NCBI GenBank assembly: GCA_949317995.1
Contig: OX439040.1
Coordinates: 27,258,030 to 27,322,029 of the forward strand
Reading direction: 5' to 3'
Length of the DNA stretch: 64,000 nt
Source of the DNA: Acholoe squamosa
Taxonomy: Eukaryota; Annelida; Polychaeta; Phyllodocida; Polynoidae
Under the pieces are notes generated by a model, which was not told the DNA's origin, made no database searches, and worked only from the letters and a program-made list of their open reading frames with translations. Both the position numbers and the translations under genes were made by a program. Of the stretch, positions 23,401 through 53,266 are shown piece after piece; positions within the stretch are counted from its first letter, which is position 1, and every line of letters starts with the position of its first letter.

Positions 23401-26400
23401 GCTTACAACTTGTTCTGCCCTCTTTAGTCTCAATAAAGCGGACTATGTAATGTCATATCGATTGACTCAGGCTGGCTTCAACTTTTCACTGCCCCAAGTT
23501 CACATAATGTGTTAAACAGCCTTAACGATCCTGTAAGTGAATGGTACACCTACGTGTGGGTTTAACTTAATGTTGGAACTTCGTTGCTATACCCTTTAGG
23601 TATACCAAATACTCCAAATCCACCTCGACACAAAGGATCATTTTCTCTTAATCGAAGTGCTATTTTTGTTGTTGTATCTCAACCAAAGAATCAATTTTGA
23701 GAGGAATAATTATAAATTTCCTAACATAATTGTTTTTATTCCTCCAGGTGTTTGAGACATTTGGCCCTGTACCGGCACCATTGTACATCATTCGATTTAA
23801 TAGTGCGGCAGAGATAGAGAAGCAGGGCGTGTTTGTCGGTCAGCAGGTGTTCTACGCCCCGAGTATGAAGGAGTACACCCGCTTTGTGTTTGTGGAACAG
23901 CTCAAACAGTGAGTAATTACATGTTAAATCTCACCATCAGACCTACAGTAGTAGTGCAGTGGTTCAAGCTGGAAGTAGCAAGAAGAATGGCTCCTTACTG
24001 CCTAGCATTCAGAACAATGCCATTAGTGTGGGAATGTAGTGAGTTTGCAACATTACAGAGGAGTAGATGTATATAATATATATACGGATGGCAGCCACAA
24101 AACTTTGAACTCTTATGCCTTGACGGCTGGAAACAAGCTAAAACCTATGAATTAAAAAAAAAAATCTATTTATTTCCATGTTGTTTGAATCGGTATGACA
24201 GAAATATAGACTGACATACATGTGAGGATATAGACATTTTTTTTTATTGGATTGCTTTTATTGTCAAAATTCATAAATGATTTTCGTGATAACAATCACG
24301 ATTTCTTTTTTAAACAATCTTAGCACAAATGTAAATAACGCATTGAGCCAACGTGCATTTCTTTTGTTTTGGGTTTGTATAATTTTATCATATACAAAAT
24401 GAATTCCAGCCATCGTGATTGTTGCACTGATATGTAAGCCCCAACTTTCAGAGAAGGTATGAGTTGCATAATATGATTCTAGTCTATTGAATACCCCACC
24501 AGACGCCGCACCCCTTAGTGTGAACCATATGCCGCATCTGTTACTGGTGGGGGGGAGAGAGAGGTGACCAGGGAACCCCTGGCCCCATATCGGCATAACA
24601 TGCACAATTGTAGAGTTAAATACTCCACATGCTAACTATACTGATCACCATGGTTTAAAACTATCCATACACACCAGATGTACCAGAACTGTTTTAATAA
24701 AATTAAAACCATTCAACATCTAAGTCTCCAACCATTAAGTTTTCAGTTTTTGACTTTTTTATAGGAAACACCAGCCTATCAGAAGGCCCAATCTGGAAAT
24801 AATCCCACTTGAATAATTAATTCTTTATTCAAGACACAAATGTGACAAAGTCATACACCTTGTTTATCCTCAGACACGCCTGATGAGACCTAAAAAGGGT
24901 CGAAACCTTGTTTTTACCACCCTTATTAGAAAAATTCTAATAAATCTCTGAATAACTGTTTAGAGTTGAGCTACAGTGCTTGGAGAGTGAATCTCCCCAG
25001 GCCCTGGAGGATGCATAAGAAATTCATGTAACCTGGGTGATGATGACATCATTGTTTACTAGTGACAATGATCTCCTTGGAGACCCCCTTAACAACCGAA
25101 GTTGATAAGGTAAGGCGAGCATGGCAACGGTGCCATTCACAACAAGGTAGCGCTGAGGTGCGGTGGTCCCACTTTTGTCTTATTGATCATATGCCGCATC
25201 TGGGCTCTGGTTCAAGTACCGGAGTGTTTCAGTAACTTGCATATAAAAGGTGCGGCTTGGGTGCTCTGGGTGCTCCTTATAGGATGGGTCTGAACCACTG
25301 AAGGGTGTCCCTGATACTTACTACTCTGCTGACATTTTATGTCCGTCCTCCTTATTTTTGCTAATGTTAATTCTTCTTCACTACAGGATGCAAGGGTCTG
25401 ATGCATCTTGGGAGCACAACAACGAACCCCCAGAGAAGGTAAGGCAATCTTAGTATTCTCAAATATGCCACAATATTTGTCAGATACCTAGGCTAGGAAG
25501 AGATTAAGAGAAAACTTGTTACCATTATTGGGGGGGGGGGTGTCTTTTGAGACTAAGAATTCCAAATGAGCCGCAGACATATTGTCTGATCAAGGTTCCT
25601 ACACATTGGCCACATTGTAATCACATCCCTGATTTTGTATTGAAGAAATTAAAATGAAACATTTATTTCCGCAGCACCTGGATTATTCTGATGACGAAGA
25701 AGAGAGGAGAGCTCGGCATAGTAAAAAAACCAACGACAATGCAGAGGGAGAAGAAGAGAGCGAAACGGCTCCTGGTGAAAAAAAACGCCGCAAGGCTAGA
25801 GCAAAAAGACAGAATGATAGGTAACTATGCACCTGTGTTCTATAAGTAAAATATTGCAACTACATAGCTTAATAGCCTAAAACCCTCCTGTATAAGCCGC
25901 ACCCATGTAAAATCCACAAACTGAGTTTAGGAGAAACCTATGAGCCGCACCTGGGGTTTAAATAAATGGAGATGGGGAAGACCAAGAAAGCCTTGTATAG
26001 GTGCTAGACCTAACCACCCACTAACATTCTGAAAACCTTCGATATGATAGATCAGACTGAAATTGTATACTTTCCCCTAATCATGTAATGTGTCACCAAA
26101 TTAATACTGGGGTATATTAATTTTCACCATTCAACACTACAACTTACCATCTGTCAGTGTTTTTGTTGATGAGCATGAGCAAGGTATTAAAAATCTGTAG
26201 GATATGTGTGAATGATACAAATAATGTGCATCACTATCTGTACTCCTGTAACTTGTTAGTTAGTAATCCGGTCTATATGTTATTACAGCAGAGTGGGCTG
26301 TATCAGTAGTCAGCATGGCCGTCCCCAGCATGGTCATTACGGTGGATCATGGCCACCGACAGAGCCCGGTTCCAGCAAATGGTCGCAGCCTCCTCCTCCA

Positions 26401-27072
26401 GGCATCCCACAGTGGCCTCCTGCCCCACCTCCGGGTGGTGTCGGCTACAGACAGGGGCCACCACCAGCACCGTCAGGGCACCACATGATGGCACCGCGCC
26501 ACCCCGCAGGGCCATCCACCCGACCCTGGCGGACACTGAGCCCAGGGAACTTCAATGGACCACCTGGTAATTTCAGTGGTGGGCCAGCACCAGGGAGCTA
26601 TACTGATGGACCTCCAAGCCGCATGAATGGCAGACTCCCCAGTGGTGCGCCAGGTAACTTTGACAATGGGCCGCCAGGTGGCATTGGCTGTACTGGGCGG
26701 CAAAGCCCAGAGAACATATGGGGCTTTGGTAATGGCTGGGTGGGAACTAGCACGGGTGGTTTTGTTGGTGGACGAGGTCCAGGAGGTCCACCCCCAGCCC
26801 CACATGGTGGGCCATGGGGCCCCAGAGACAATAGCACACGGGGTATTATGGACATGCGCTATGTGGAGAATATGGAGGGGCCACCCCAGCAGCAAGGACC
26901 ACCACCCGGTCCACATGGGCCTGACATGTCACATGGACCCAGGCCCCACATGCATCCCGCACAACCCCCACAGTGGCAGCAGCCTCCCAGGAACTCCTTC
27001 TTCAGACCACCCTCCATGCAGTTTGGTGGTGCACCCAGCTTTACACAAGGACCGCCTGGGTGGAATAGTTGA
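20439..27072 (+). CDS. NAF1: H/ACA ribonucleoprotein assembly factor NAF1, complete, 8 coding exons
   Basis: NAF1 binds dyskerin in the nucleus during H/ACA snoRNP and telomerase RNP assembly and is later replaced by GAR1. Exons: 20439-21163, 22677-22803, 23037-23130, 23314-23396, 23748-23908, 25387-25438, 25675-25820 and 26289-27072 (TGA). They sum to 2,172 nt, that is 723 residues, and every join keeps frame. Residues 1-241 are an acidic Thr/Val/Asp-rich region of TTEDKAVK-like words. The Gar1/Naf1 fold spans about 285-398 and shows ELPMIDEL, the ILFSKDRTPIGQVFE[T]FGPV strand pair, LYIIRFNSA and the near-invariant FYAPSMKEYTRFVF. GSDASW and an acidic YSDDEEE box follow. Residues about 463-723 are Pro/Gly-rich, as in other NAF1 proteins. 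The start is the first ATG after an acceptor-like TTTGCAG. No second open ATG competes upstream. Confidence 0.94.
21858..22110 (+). promoter_or_regulatory. NRF1/YY1-type promoter-like patch in NAF1 intron 1
   Basis: GCATGCGCA at 21858-21866 and the full NRF1 palindrome GCGCATGCGC at 22058-22067 are each followed by similar sequence. In the second, CTTCCGG (ETS) precedes and AAAATGGCGAAC (YY1-like, with ATG) follows. The reading frame from that ATG stops after eight codons. A similar block occurs at 31491-31535. It could be an alternative NAF1 promoter or a dispersed promoter-like repeat. Confidence 0.4.
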
Positions 27073-27384
27073 GCCTTGCGGCTCTCACGTATAAGTGTGG
27101 ACTGTACCGAGATGCAGACAGAGGTCACTTGACGTAAATAATCAGCTTTGCAAGGCACCTTTTTTTTTTTTTTTTTTGGGGGGGGGGGGAAAAAGATGTA
27201 GATGGGATGCCCTTTTCCCCTATGATAAAGCACATCCTGGTTTTTAAAGGACGCAAGCCGGTATGCAAGCTAATATCTAACTTCAATTGGCCTATATAAA
27301 TTTCTTTATCACCAGGCTGGCCTCTTAGGAGGGAAATATGTACTGTTGGACATAAATAGCCTTAATACATTTTCAATCAAATGT
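27073..27384 (+). other. NAF1 3' region
   Basis: Non-coding sequence after the NAF1 stop, with a T20/G12 homopolymer junction near 27161-27190. No AATAAA occurs before the first SINE; the first canonical AATAAA is at 27571-27576, just beyond that SINE. The SINE may therefore lie in the 3' UTR. Confidence 0.45.
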
Positions 27385-27570
27385 CGGGCCTCCCTAGCCC
27401 ACTTAAAAGGGTCTATTTCTCCTCTTTCCTATCCCCTCAGGATGTGTGTGGTGCACATATATACGCGGGCACTGACACATTCCTCTGTGAAATTGTGTAA
27501 TGTAGTTCTCGTCATGAATATGACCTTAGCTGTCGAAATGGCGTTAAACCTCTATTACTCACTCACTCTC
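27385..27570 (+). mobile_element. SINE with CTCA tail, copy 1
   Basis: Begins CGGGCCTCCCTAGCCCAC, carries ATGAATATGACCTTAGCTGT and AATGGCGTTAAAC, and ends with an ACTCACTCACTC tail. Flanks AATCAAATGT and AATAAAATGT match 9/10 as a target duplication. The downstream flank supplies the AATAAA at 27571. Confidence 0.82.
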
Positions 27571-28417
27571 AATAAAATGTAGTGCACATTCATAAAGTTA
27601 CAAAACCTGATAAGTGGTTTGGGTTTCTTTATCAATATTACGTTGTACTTAGACACTTTCCTTCAACAGTACGGAAGAAGAATGCATTCACTTGTGAGAC
27701 CATTTTGAAGTACCCCTCCCCTCCCGCAAACCTGAAGTGAAATCTACATTAATGCTCACAGTTGTTAATCGGGCACTCTGTGTCACGATTACATTACACC
27801 CCTACAGATCCTCGCTCAAAAAATAGACCATTTCCCTACTCTAAGTACTCTTCTCTGTATATGCTATACTGCAAAAGTAAGTCTGGACACTCCAGACTGT
27901 ACCTCAAAGAACAGAAACCCCTCTCATAAATGCCTCCAATAGACACGCTTAGTCCCCCATTGTTCATTTCCTTAACTGTGCAGTGCTAAAAAAATAATAA
28001 ATAACATGTAGCAGCATATAGTTTTTTTACATGTCTAGTAAGAGAGACGGTCATTAATCCCAGTACCCCATAACGTCTGCAGTGAGCCAGAACGTCACTC
28101 ATATAATGTGTGCAACGAGCTGGAACCTCTCACCTCATGTGAACACCATGTAACACCCAGGCTACTTACTAATGCCTCCAGCCGCTCCCAACACAGGTTG
28201 ACAACTTTGATAATAGAACTACTAGTAGGGCTTAGCAGCAGGCGAGAATGCCCTCTCCCACTGCTGGAGTCAGTAGCGCTGAGAAAACACTGCACGTTCA
28301 TGTACATGTGCATGTGTACTTCAACCACGGTCTGCATGGTCAGTTAACCCTTTAGTAACTGCAAAGGGCTTTAATGTTGCTGTGATGCATCAAGGCAGCC
28401 CTTAATCAGTAAGGTTT

Positions 28418-28597
28418 CGGGCTTCCCTAGCCCACTTAAAAGGGTCTAGATCTCCTCTTTCCTATCCCCTCAGATGTGTGTGGTGCACATATGCGCGGGC
28501 ACGGACACATTCCTCTGTGAAATTGTGTAATGTAGTTCTCGTCATGAATATGACCTTAGCTGTCGAAATGGCGTTAAACCTCTATTACTCACTCACT
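28418..28597 (+). mobile_element. SINE copy 2, a recombinant of copies 1 and 3
   Basis: The 5' part carries copy-3 variants (TCTAGATCT, CAGATGTG, ATATGCGCG, GCACGGAC) and is preceded by CAGTAAGGTTT as copy 3 is. The 3' part carries copy-1 variants (GTAGTTCTCGTC, AACCTCTATT, CACTCTCAATAAAATG). The switch lies between 28504 and 28533. Confidence 0.88.
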
Positions 28598-29447
28598 CTC
28601 AATAAAATGTAGTGCACATTCATAAAGTTACAAAACCTGATAAGTGGTTTGGGTTTCTTTATCAATATTACGTTGTACTTAGACACTTTCCTTCAACAGT
28701 ACGGAAGAAGAATGCATTCACTTGTGAGACCATTTTGAAGTACCCCTCCCCTCCCGCAAACCTGAAGTGAAATCTACATTAATGCTCACAGTTGTTAATC
28801 GGGCACTCTGTGTCACGATTACATTACACCCCTACAGATCCTCGCTCAAAAAATAGACCATTTCCCTACTCTAAGTACTCTTCTCTGTATATGCTATACT
28901 GCAAAAGTAAGTCTGGACACTCCAGACTGTACCTCAAAGAACAGAAACCCCTCTCATAAATGCCTCCAATAGACATGCTTAGTCCCCCATTGTTCATTTC
29001 CTTAACTGTGCAGTGCTAAAAAAATAATAAATAACATGTAGCAGCATATAGTTTTTTTACATGTCTAGTAAGAGAGACGGTCATTAATCCCAGTACCCCA
29101 TAACGTCTGCAGTGAGCCAGAACGTCACTCATATAATGTGTGCAACGAGCTGGAACCTCTCACCTCATGTGAACACCATGTAACACCCAGGCTACTTACT
29201 AATGCCTCCAGCCGCTCCCAACACAGGTTGACAACTTTGATAATAGAACTACTAGTAGGGCTTAGCAGCAGGCGAGAATGCCCTCTCCCACTGCTGGAGT
29301 CAGTAGCGCTGAGAAAACACTGCACGTTCATGTACATGTGCATGTGTACTTCAACCACGGTCTGCATGGTCAGTTAACCCTTTAGTAACTGCAAAGGGCT
29401 TTAATGTTGCTGTGATGCATCAAGGCAGCCCTTAATCAGTAAGGTTT

Positions 29448-29632
29448 CGGGCTTCCCTAGCCCACTTAAAAGGGTCTAGATCTCCTCTTTCCTATCCCCT
29501 CAGATGTGTGTGGTGCACATATGCGCGGGCACGGACACATTCCTCTGTGAAATTGTGTAATGTCATTCTCGCCATGAATATGACCTTAGCTGTCGAAATG
29601 GCGTTAAACATCTATTACTCACTCGCTCACTC
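29448..29632 (+). mobile_element. SINE copy 3
   Basis: Same CGGGCTTCCCTAGCCCAC head and CTCACTCGCTCACT tail. CAGTAAGGTTT occurs on both sides, an 11-bp target duplication, showing that this was an independent insertion from copy 1. Confidence 0.85.
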
Positions 29633-30912
29633 AGTAAGGTTTAAATGTAATCCAGAAATTACAATAGGGTGCCCGATTATTACATCAATTTGATGTATAC
29701 TTCTGTAACCCTGATAACTGCTTCCCCTAGTTAGGTTCAATAATGCTAGATCTTACACTTAAATTTGTCTTCCTATATTAGTCCTAGCAATAAACAAAAA
29801 GCCACACTGCAAAAAATGTGAATATGAGTTTTATTTTACAAATCTACCTCGAAACAAGCACAAGACAAGATAAATGATAAATATCATATTACACACCTAA
29901 TCGGTTGAACAGTTGTATAGGGAACAGAGCCATTCCTGCATGGAGGCAGCCATCTTGAAATCAGTTATGTAACTGCCCCTCGCCGGCCATCTTGGATCTG
30001 GCAGAGGGTTGTGGGTAATCACTTATCCCGTCCACCCATAGAAAACAATGGGAATTGATAAGACTGATAAGCTGCTCCTGCTTCTATCTTAATCAGCTTA
30101 AGTACCTGTCCATTGTTTTAGCTGTGAATGGAGGGGATTAGCCTGATAGGGAGACAATGGCTTTGTTTTAAGTCAGCCTGGGTTATATGTGCCCTCTTAG
30201 AAAACTTTTAAAGTTTAATTTCTCTTGTATTTGAAGTACTAAATCTAGGAAAAGCTTATACATGTATTGGGTTTAATTTAAAGTATTTGCTATCCAAAGG
30301 TATAGATTTTTAGAATATAGCTTCATATAGACTATTAGGAAGGGCCAACCAAAAATAAAACTGTACAAAGAGGCCAACTGCTGATCTAGCCCCCGACTAC
30401 ATGAGCCACCTAGCTAATTTGTTTGGTACTAGCAATGGCTCTGTCCCGTATATGTTGTTGTTTTGACTTTGATCTCGTCAGTGACACATTACTTGTATGC
30501 GGCACTGTGTATGTTATAGTACTCTGTACACAATTCAAATCTATGACCACTTTCTTATTATGAGAGGTTAAAGCTATTGTAATAAGCTGGATATCATCAC
30601 AGATGTTAAGGCTTTGGTCCATCACTATACATACTGATAGTACACGGTTTGGGTTGTAATTGAGGGTAATGAGTCGATTAATGTGAGTGAAGATACTAGG
30701 CCATCATGGTTATACTAGATTTGACATTCGCACAAGGGCGATTTAATTAAAATAACTTGGATTATGGGATGTTTTCGGCGGCCAAAGGCAGAAAAAAAGT
30801 TGGATTTTGGAACCAGAATTTCCCAGCGGCCAGAGGCAAAAAAAAACCACAAAAACACTGATAACACCCCAAAAACACACTTTTCATGCATCCAAATAGA
30901 TCATTTGGGGAT
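29633..30912. other. Intergenic stretch, YY1-like sites only
   Basis: No exon, repeat array or TIR pair was found. GCCATCTTGAA (about 29949) and GGCCATCTTGG (about 29987) are minus-strand YY1-type sites in a slightly GC-rich patch, but no reading frame with splice sites follows on the minus strand. Confidence 0.35.
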
Positions 30913-31113
30913 TACCGTAATCTCTCATGTATAAGGCGCACCTCGCGTACAAGGCGCACCTCGAGAATATTGTCAAAAAAATCATAATTTGGTTCTACTG
31001 AATGGATTTTCAAAATTCAAAAAGCTATGTGTAGCTAGGGGCCCCCACACCCCCTTGAATCCCCCTATGTATCCCTCGTATAAGACGCGCCTTATGCGCG
31101 GGAGATTACAGTA
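30913..31113. mobile_element. CCGTAATCTCCC TIR element, copy 1
   Basis: TACCGTAATCTCTCATGTAT at 30913 is inverted as GCGGGAGATTACAGTA at 31113. The interior has AAGGCGCACCTCG and a shared block, TTCTACTGAATGGATTTTCA, also in the copies at 36378-36656 and about 63310. Confidence 0.75.
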
Positions 31114-31279
31114 AGTACACTTTTTGGGGAAGTCAATATACCGAGGTTGCAAGTTGTCCCGTGTGTGCCATGTCATACATGCAGGCCATACAGGTGTGAG
31201 TGCACTCAGCCACCAGCTCAAGCCTAATTAACATGCATTCTCACGAGATGTGCAGCTACAGGGGTCAGAAGACACTCTA

Positions 31280-31345
31280 AACATGGGTGAGTGTTCACAC
31301 CTGTATAGGTGTGAATACTCCACACCTGGAGGTGTAATGAGTGAG
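31280..31345. repeat. Short CACACCTG palindromes
   Basis: TTCACACCTGTATAGGTGTGAA is an almost perfect palindrome, followed by CACACCTGGAGGTGT. Each contains E-box CACCTG halves. The patch is small and stands alone. Confidence 0.5.
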
Positions 31346-31446
31346 AGCATACACTAACCATACCTTTGAACTTGTAATTTTATGTCAAGGTGAATATCGA
31401 TGCCCCATTGACAATGCACTGAGACCGCGTATTGTACCCCTGCATT

Positions 31447-31560
31447 AAATAACCGGCGCCAAATCCGCATGATGATGTCAAAGGTCCACCGCGCATGCGC
31501 AGCATTTTTGAAACGTAAACATTCAAGATGGCGGCGGTCAGGATTTCGCGATGACGATGG
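31447..31560 (+). promoter_or_regulatory. Promoter-like patch with E2F, CRE-like, NRF1 and YY1 motifs
   Basis: In order: GGCGCCAAA (E2F-like), TGATGTCA (CRE-like), the NRF1 palindrome GCGCATGCGC (31491-31500) and CAAGATGGCGGC (31524-31535), the arrangement typical of TATA-less animal promoters. The ATG at 31528 opens only 8 codons. A second ATG at 31551 runs into a GTAAAT donor-like site at 31561. A possible second exon lies at 31845-31915, but its peptide is not recognised. It is similar to the block at 22058, so it may be a dispersed repeat. Confidence 0.4.
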
Positions 31561-31639
31561 GTAAATAAGGGTTAATTATGGATTATATTGATGAAATATC
31601 GATTAATTACAACCCAAACACCTTGACATAAATGTAAAG

Positions 31640-31782
31640 ATGAACTCTGATTAGTTTGAGCCTCCTGTTTCTTCACTCGCGGGTCCTGCCCGCTCCGCAC
31701 TCGGCCTACCAGGCTCGTGCGGAACGGGCAGGACCCACTCGTAAAGAAACTGTCGGCTCAAACTAATCATCGTTCACCTTTA
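31640..31782. repeat. Near-perfect hairpin, about 60-bp arms
   Basis: ATTAGTTTGAGCC...CGGGTCCTGCCCG is mirrored by CGGGCAGGACCC...GGCTCAAACTAAT around a short CGGCCTACCAGGC loop. It is a MITE-like or structural inverted repeat without a gene. Confidence 0.7.
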
Positions 31783-32542
31783 CCATTATACACTTAAGCC
31801 ACTATGTGCTACTTATTGAATCTTAACAGAACTTCTGTGTGTAGGGTGGGGACAGTGGATTCTCGCTAGGTATGAACCCGTTTGTCCCTGGAAGAAGGTG
31901 TTATCCACAACCAAGGTACATCACGGCATGTCTGATCAGTGTGTTTTGGCAAAGCAAGCGAAATTAAAATGGTGGACCCACTGGGTTGGGTCTAGACTCC
32001 TATTTACCCTAATACCTCGCTTATATGTTGCAGCTTTTACATGAATCTAACCCTAATAAGGCTAGTTGCACCGTTGAAGATGTCCCTCAACTCAGGGAGC
32101 ACTTTACACACGAGGTATCTTTACTATAAAAACGTACTGATATGTATGAAATGCACTCCCAGTTGCACATTATAGCATTTTCTTCAAAATTAGGGCGCAC
32201 TTTTAATTTATTCAAGAGATTGCAGGACATGTGCTATGTATTACGGTAGATATTTTATTTATATTCCATTTTGTAATTCACGGGAAACCTTTTGAGTACG
32301 TAAGTTTAAAAAGTAATTGATACCAACTTGCAATCCCATTTATTCTTAATTTCAAGCTGCCCCCCCCCTCAATCTCCACTAAAATTTCCCTTATATGCAT
32401 GAATAAAAACCTAAAACTTGCAGACATAAATGTAGACAGCAGCTAAAAGATTGACACTTCTCGGTGTCATGCATGAATACAGCTCTGTCGAGTTTGTCGA
32501 GTTACTCGCCAGGGCTTCATTCCTGAATTTTAACGACTAATA

Positions 32543-33533
32543 TAGGCACTTACCTAGTTTTCAAGACTTTGTCCCATGCATTTTATCTATAAAGCAATGG
32601 CTAGATCTCATCAAAAGAAGTGGATTTGCTCTTTAAATGAAGACTTTATGCCAACTATAACGGAAGTTATGACTGATCAAAGACCCCAAATCGAACCCAA
32701 AATTCTGCCAGTGTTAAGAGTTTAAATAGGGTCCAGATTTGTGATCAAGCATATCGGATACAGGAGTGGCTACATCTCTTAAATTATTATTCTGGACTAT
32801 TTTCTTTTCAAGTATGGAAGAGTTTCCCATAAAAGGTTGAAGATCAATGTATCATATCAAATTTTAACAGTTTGAAGGGATTTTATCTTGACTTAATATC
32901 ATCTGTGATTTAGCGATCTGACAGAATTGGTGCAAAATTATGGAGTTGATATGAGATCTTTAATTGGTCAGAATTTCCCTTTAAATTGACATAAAGGCTT
33001 CATTTAAAAAAGAAATCCACTTCTTTCTATCAGCTCTATCCATTGCTATATAAATAATATATATAGGATTGAATTCTGGCAAACAGACAAGGACCTAACA
33101 TGGAGAAGCTGTTGGAAGGGTGATAGCGAATGGCATGCTAACATTTTTGTGGGGTCTGGCAAATATCCTGTTCCCCTATAAAAAGAAAAATCCTAGACAT
33201 TTTCTAAACCATTTTTTCTGTAGAAAGTGTGGGAACTATTCTCTTTCATGTGAGATTTGGCATTTAAACCAAAAAATGCATTTAAAGTTATGGGATAACT
33301 TCACTTGGGGAGAATGGGATGTTTGCCTGTATCAATTATTTCTCAAATAGATTCATATTAAACCCCTAATCAATACCTTTAAAATGAGCCCATGTATGTT
33401 AAAATCCTCCGATAAATAGCTACACAATGAGCTGTAAAAGAAAGGAGAGTTAAGCACTCCCCAGTTTCAGCTTTATCACAGTTTCACACCTCCACTGCAG
33501 CAGAAGCATGCACTGGGGGTAGGTAAATGCCTA
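32543..33533 (-). mobile_element. Non-autonomous DNA transposon with 7-bp TSD, copy B
   Basis: TAGGCACTTACCTA at 32543 and TAGGTAAATGCCTA ending at 33533 (one mismatch) bound a 991-bp element inverted relative to copy A. ACTAATA lies immediately outside both ends, a perfect 7-bp target duplication. Confidence 0.88.
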
Positions 33534-33539
33534 ACTAAT

Positions 33540-35281
33540 ACATATCATGTTTTAAAATCCACTATGCAGCCTTTAATATGGTTAATACCTTAAAATTACA
33601 CCTATATGGGTTTGAGGTATCGGTAAAATCTGACTTTTCCTTCAATCACAAATACTGTTATATGCACTACTGCTGACATACCTCGTGTATAAGACGCGAT
33701 TTACACGTGAAACCAAGTCCTGGTGAAGCATATAAATATCAATACTAATCATCGTGCTTTTTGCACAAATAATAACAAGGCATGTCCTTATATAATGTAT
33801 TCTGAGACGAGAAAGAAAATGATGATAATAATTGATGTGATAGGTTGGTACACTGTCAAGCAATACATGCGACTGGCATACACATATTGAGCAATAATAT
33901 AAAGGCCGCTCTGGTTGACAGCAAACTCCCCTCTATATACATATACTGACACATAACAATTGACCTATAAGGATAAGATGTACCTGGTTCTTACTTTAAC
34001 GAGCGGTAGGAGACAGCTGTATATATCAACATGCGGCCATGGTTTGATTTGTGATGTGGAAGAAGGGACTTCAACTTGCCGGCCACAAGCAGCCCTGGAT
34101 TTGCGGCACCTAGAGCAAGACTTAAATGTCCATCACAGCTTCTCATATCAGAAACAGCTACTGTAGTGTCAGTGACATGTGGTGCCCCTGGGAACCTGTC
34201 CATCCTATTTACAAGTTATATATAGTGTTTGAAGATGTAGCTGAGGGACACCCCTTACACCCTAGCATTACACTCACTCTTACTGTAAGAGATACAGTCT
34301 TAGTATTCACTGAACGGCTAATACTTAGATATTAGCTAGGATATGCAGCTAAGAACATTGGCATTGTCATATTGAGCGAATTTATAAGCAACTGTGTACC
34401 ATACATGTAGCATCGTCTTCTTTCATGAGGTTCATCTCGGGTGTTGGAGTGATGAATGTCAAATGGTGCTGCACTGAGCTATAGACGCACGGGACAGAAA
34501 ATACTGACCCAGTGATATGACACTTGTGTTTTCATTTTAAATGATTGGTGCTCATTTTTAGCAGAGTGTTTCTGTATACAAACACGTGAATTCGAGAGAT
34601 TCTTTGGGGCAGCAAACTCAGTTTACTGATATGATTGTTAGCAATACTGTAATGTCATAGGTATATGATCCATTTATCTTCAATAAGTTATGCATCGATA
34701 GGGATCTATTTTTACGTGGGGTTTCTAGGAATTGACTTTATAGACGACTGACATATGGCTATTACTGTTTTACAAATATAAGTCTAAACCCGGCGATCAA
34801 CTGATAACTCACGTATGGTGACAAGATAGCTTGGCCTTGCGCCTGTTGGTTTTGTGCTCATACCCTTATGCCTGTGTCAAACACAGATTAAGATACTACC
34901 TCAAGATTTACATCTGTTGGAAGACAGAATCAGAAATACAGGTACATAGCTGAGCGAAATCTTCCAGTCTGAATTGAGCATAGGCAGGGTTTACTTACAT
35001 CAATCAACAGTCATCTGCACACAGGCTTGAAACACATAATGTGTCTCACAGAAGTGTGTTTTACAGACCCAAAGATGTAGTGAATGCTTGTGCTGCCACT
35101 AGCACCCTCCATAGAACTCCCCACATGCTTTCTGGGTTCAGTCAACCTTATCTTTTCTATGCAAATAAAATATCACACTTGTTCAACATGTCACTTGAAA
35201 ACTTGTTTAACTAGTTTGGCCTGAGCCTGGCAGTCACAAGGATTATGTACACAAAGCCTTTTATCATGGCATAGACCCCCA
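33540..35281. other. Region downstream of GMCL1, nothing convincing
   Basis: Contains the GMCL1 3' UTR on the minus strand, of unknown extent; no canonical minus-strand AATAAA was found close to the stop. The opposing small frames at 33960-34335 have no recognised domain or splice support. Confidence 0.35.

Positions 35282-53266
<17,985 letters not shown>

Larger units (their letters stand above)
27385..29632 (+). repeat. 1,030-bp tandem duplication bounded by SINEs
   Basis: The 847-bp segment after SINE 1 is repeated after SINE 2 with a 1,030-bp offset and almost no differences. The clearest is AGACACGCTT near 27950 against AGACATGCTT near 28975. The layout is SINE1-unique-SINE2-unique-SINE3. 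The small frames at 28095-28337 and 29125-29367, and their antisense partners, are identical copies with no recognisable domain. Confidence 0.92.

Noticed and set aside
26303-27233. Several overlapping frames on both strands around the last NAF1 exon
   Set aside because: They are shadows of the Pro/Gly-rich, GC-biased NAF1 C-terminus; only the frame from 26289 joins the upstream exons.
28095-29377. Identical 79-80-codon frames on both strands
   Set aside because: Each pair is antisense to the other and duplicated with the 1,030-bp unit; no domain and no splice support.
31845-31915. Second exon of a new plus-strand gene starting at 31551
   Set aside because: A GTAG acceptor and GTACAT donor can be drawn and the join is open, but the 27-residue peptide is unrecognised, no further exons were found, and the upstream promoter block is repeated elsewhere.
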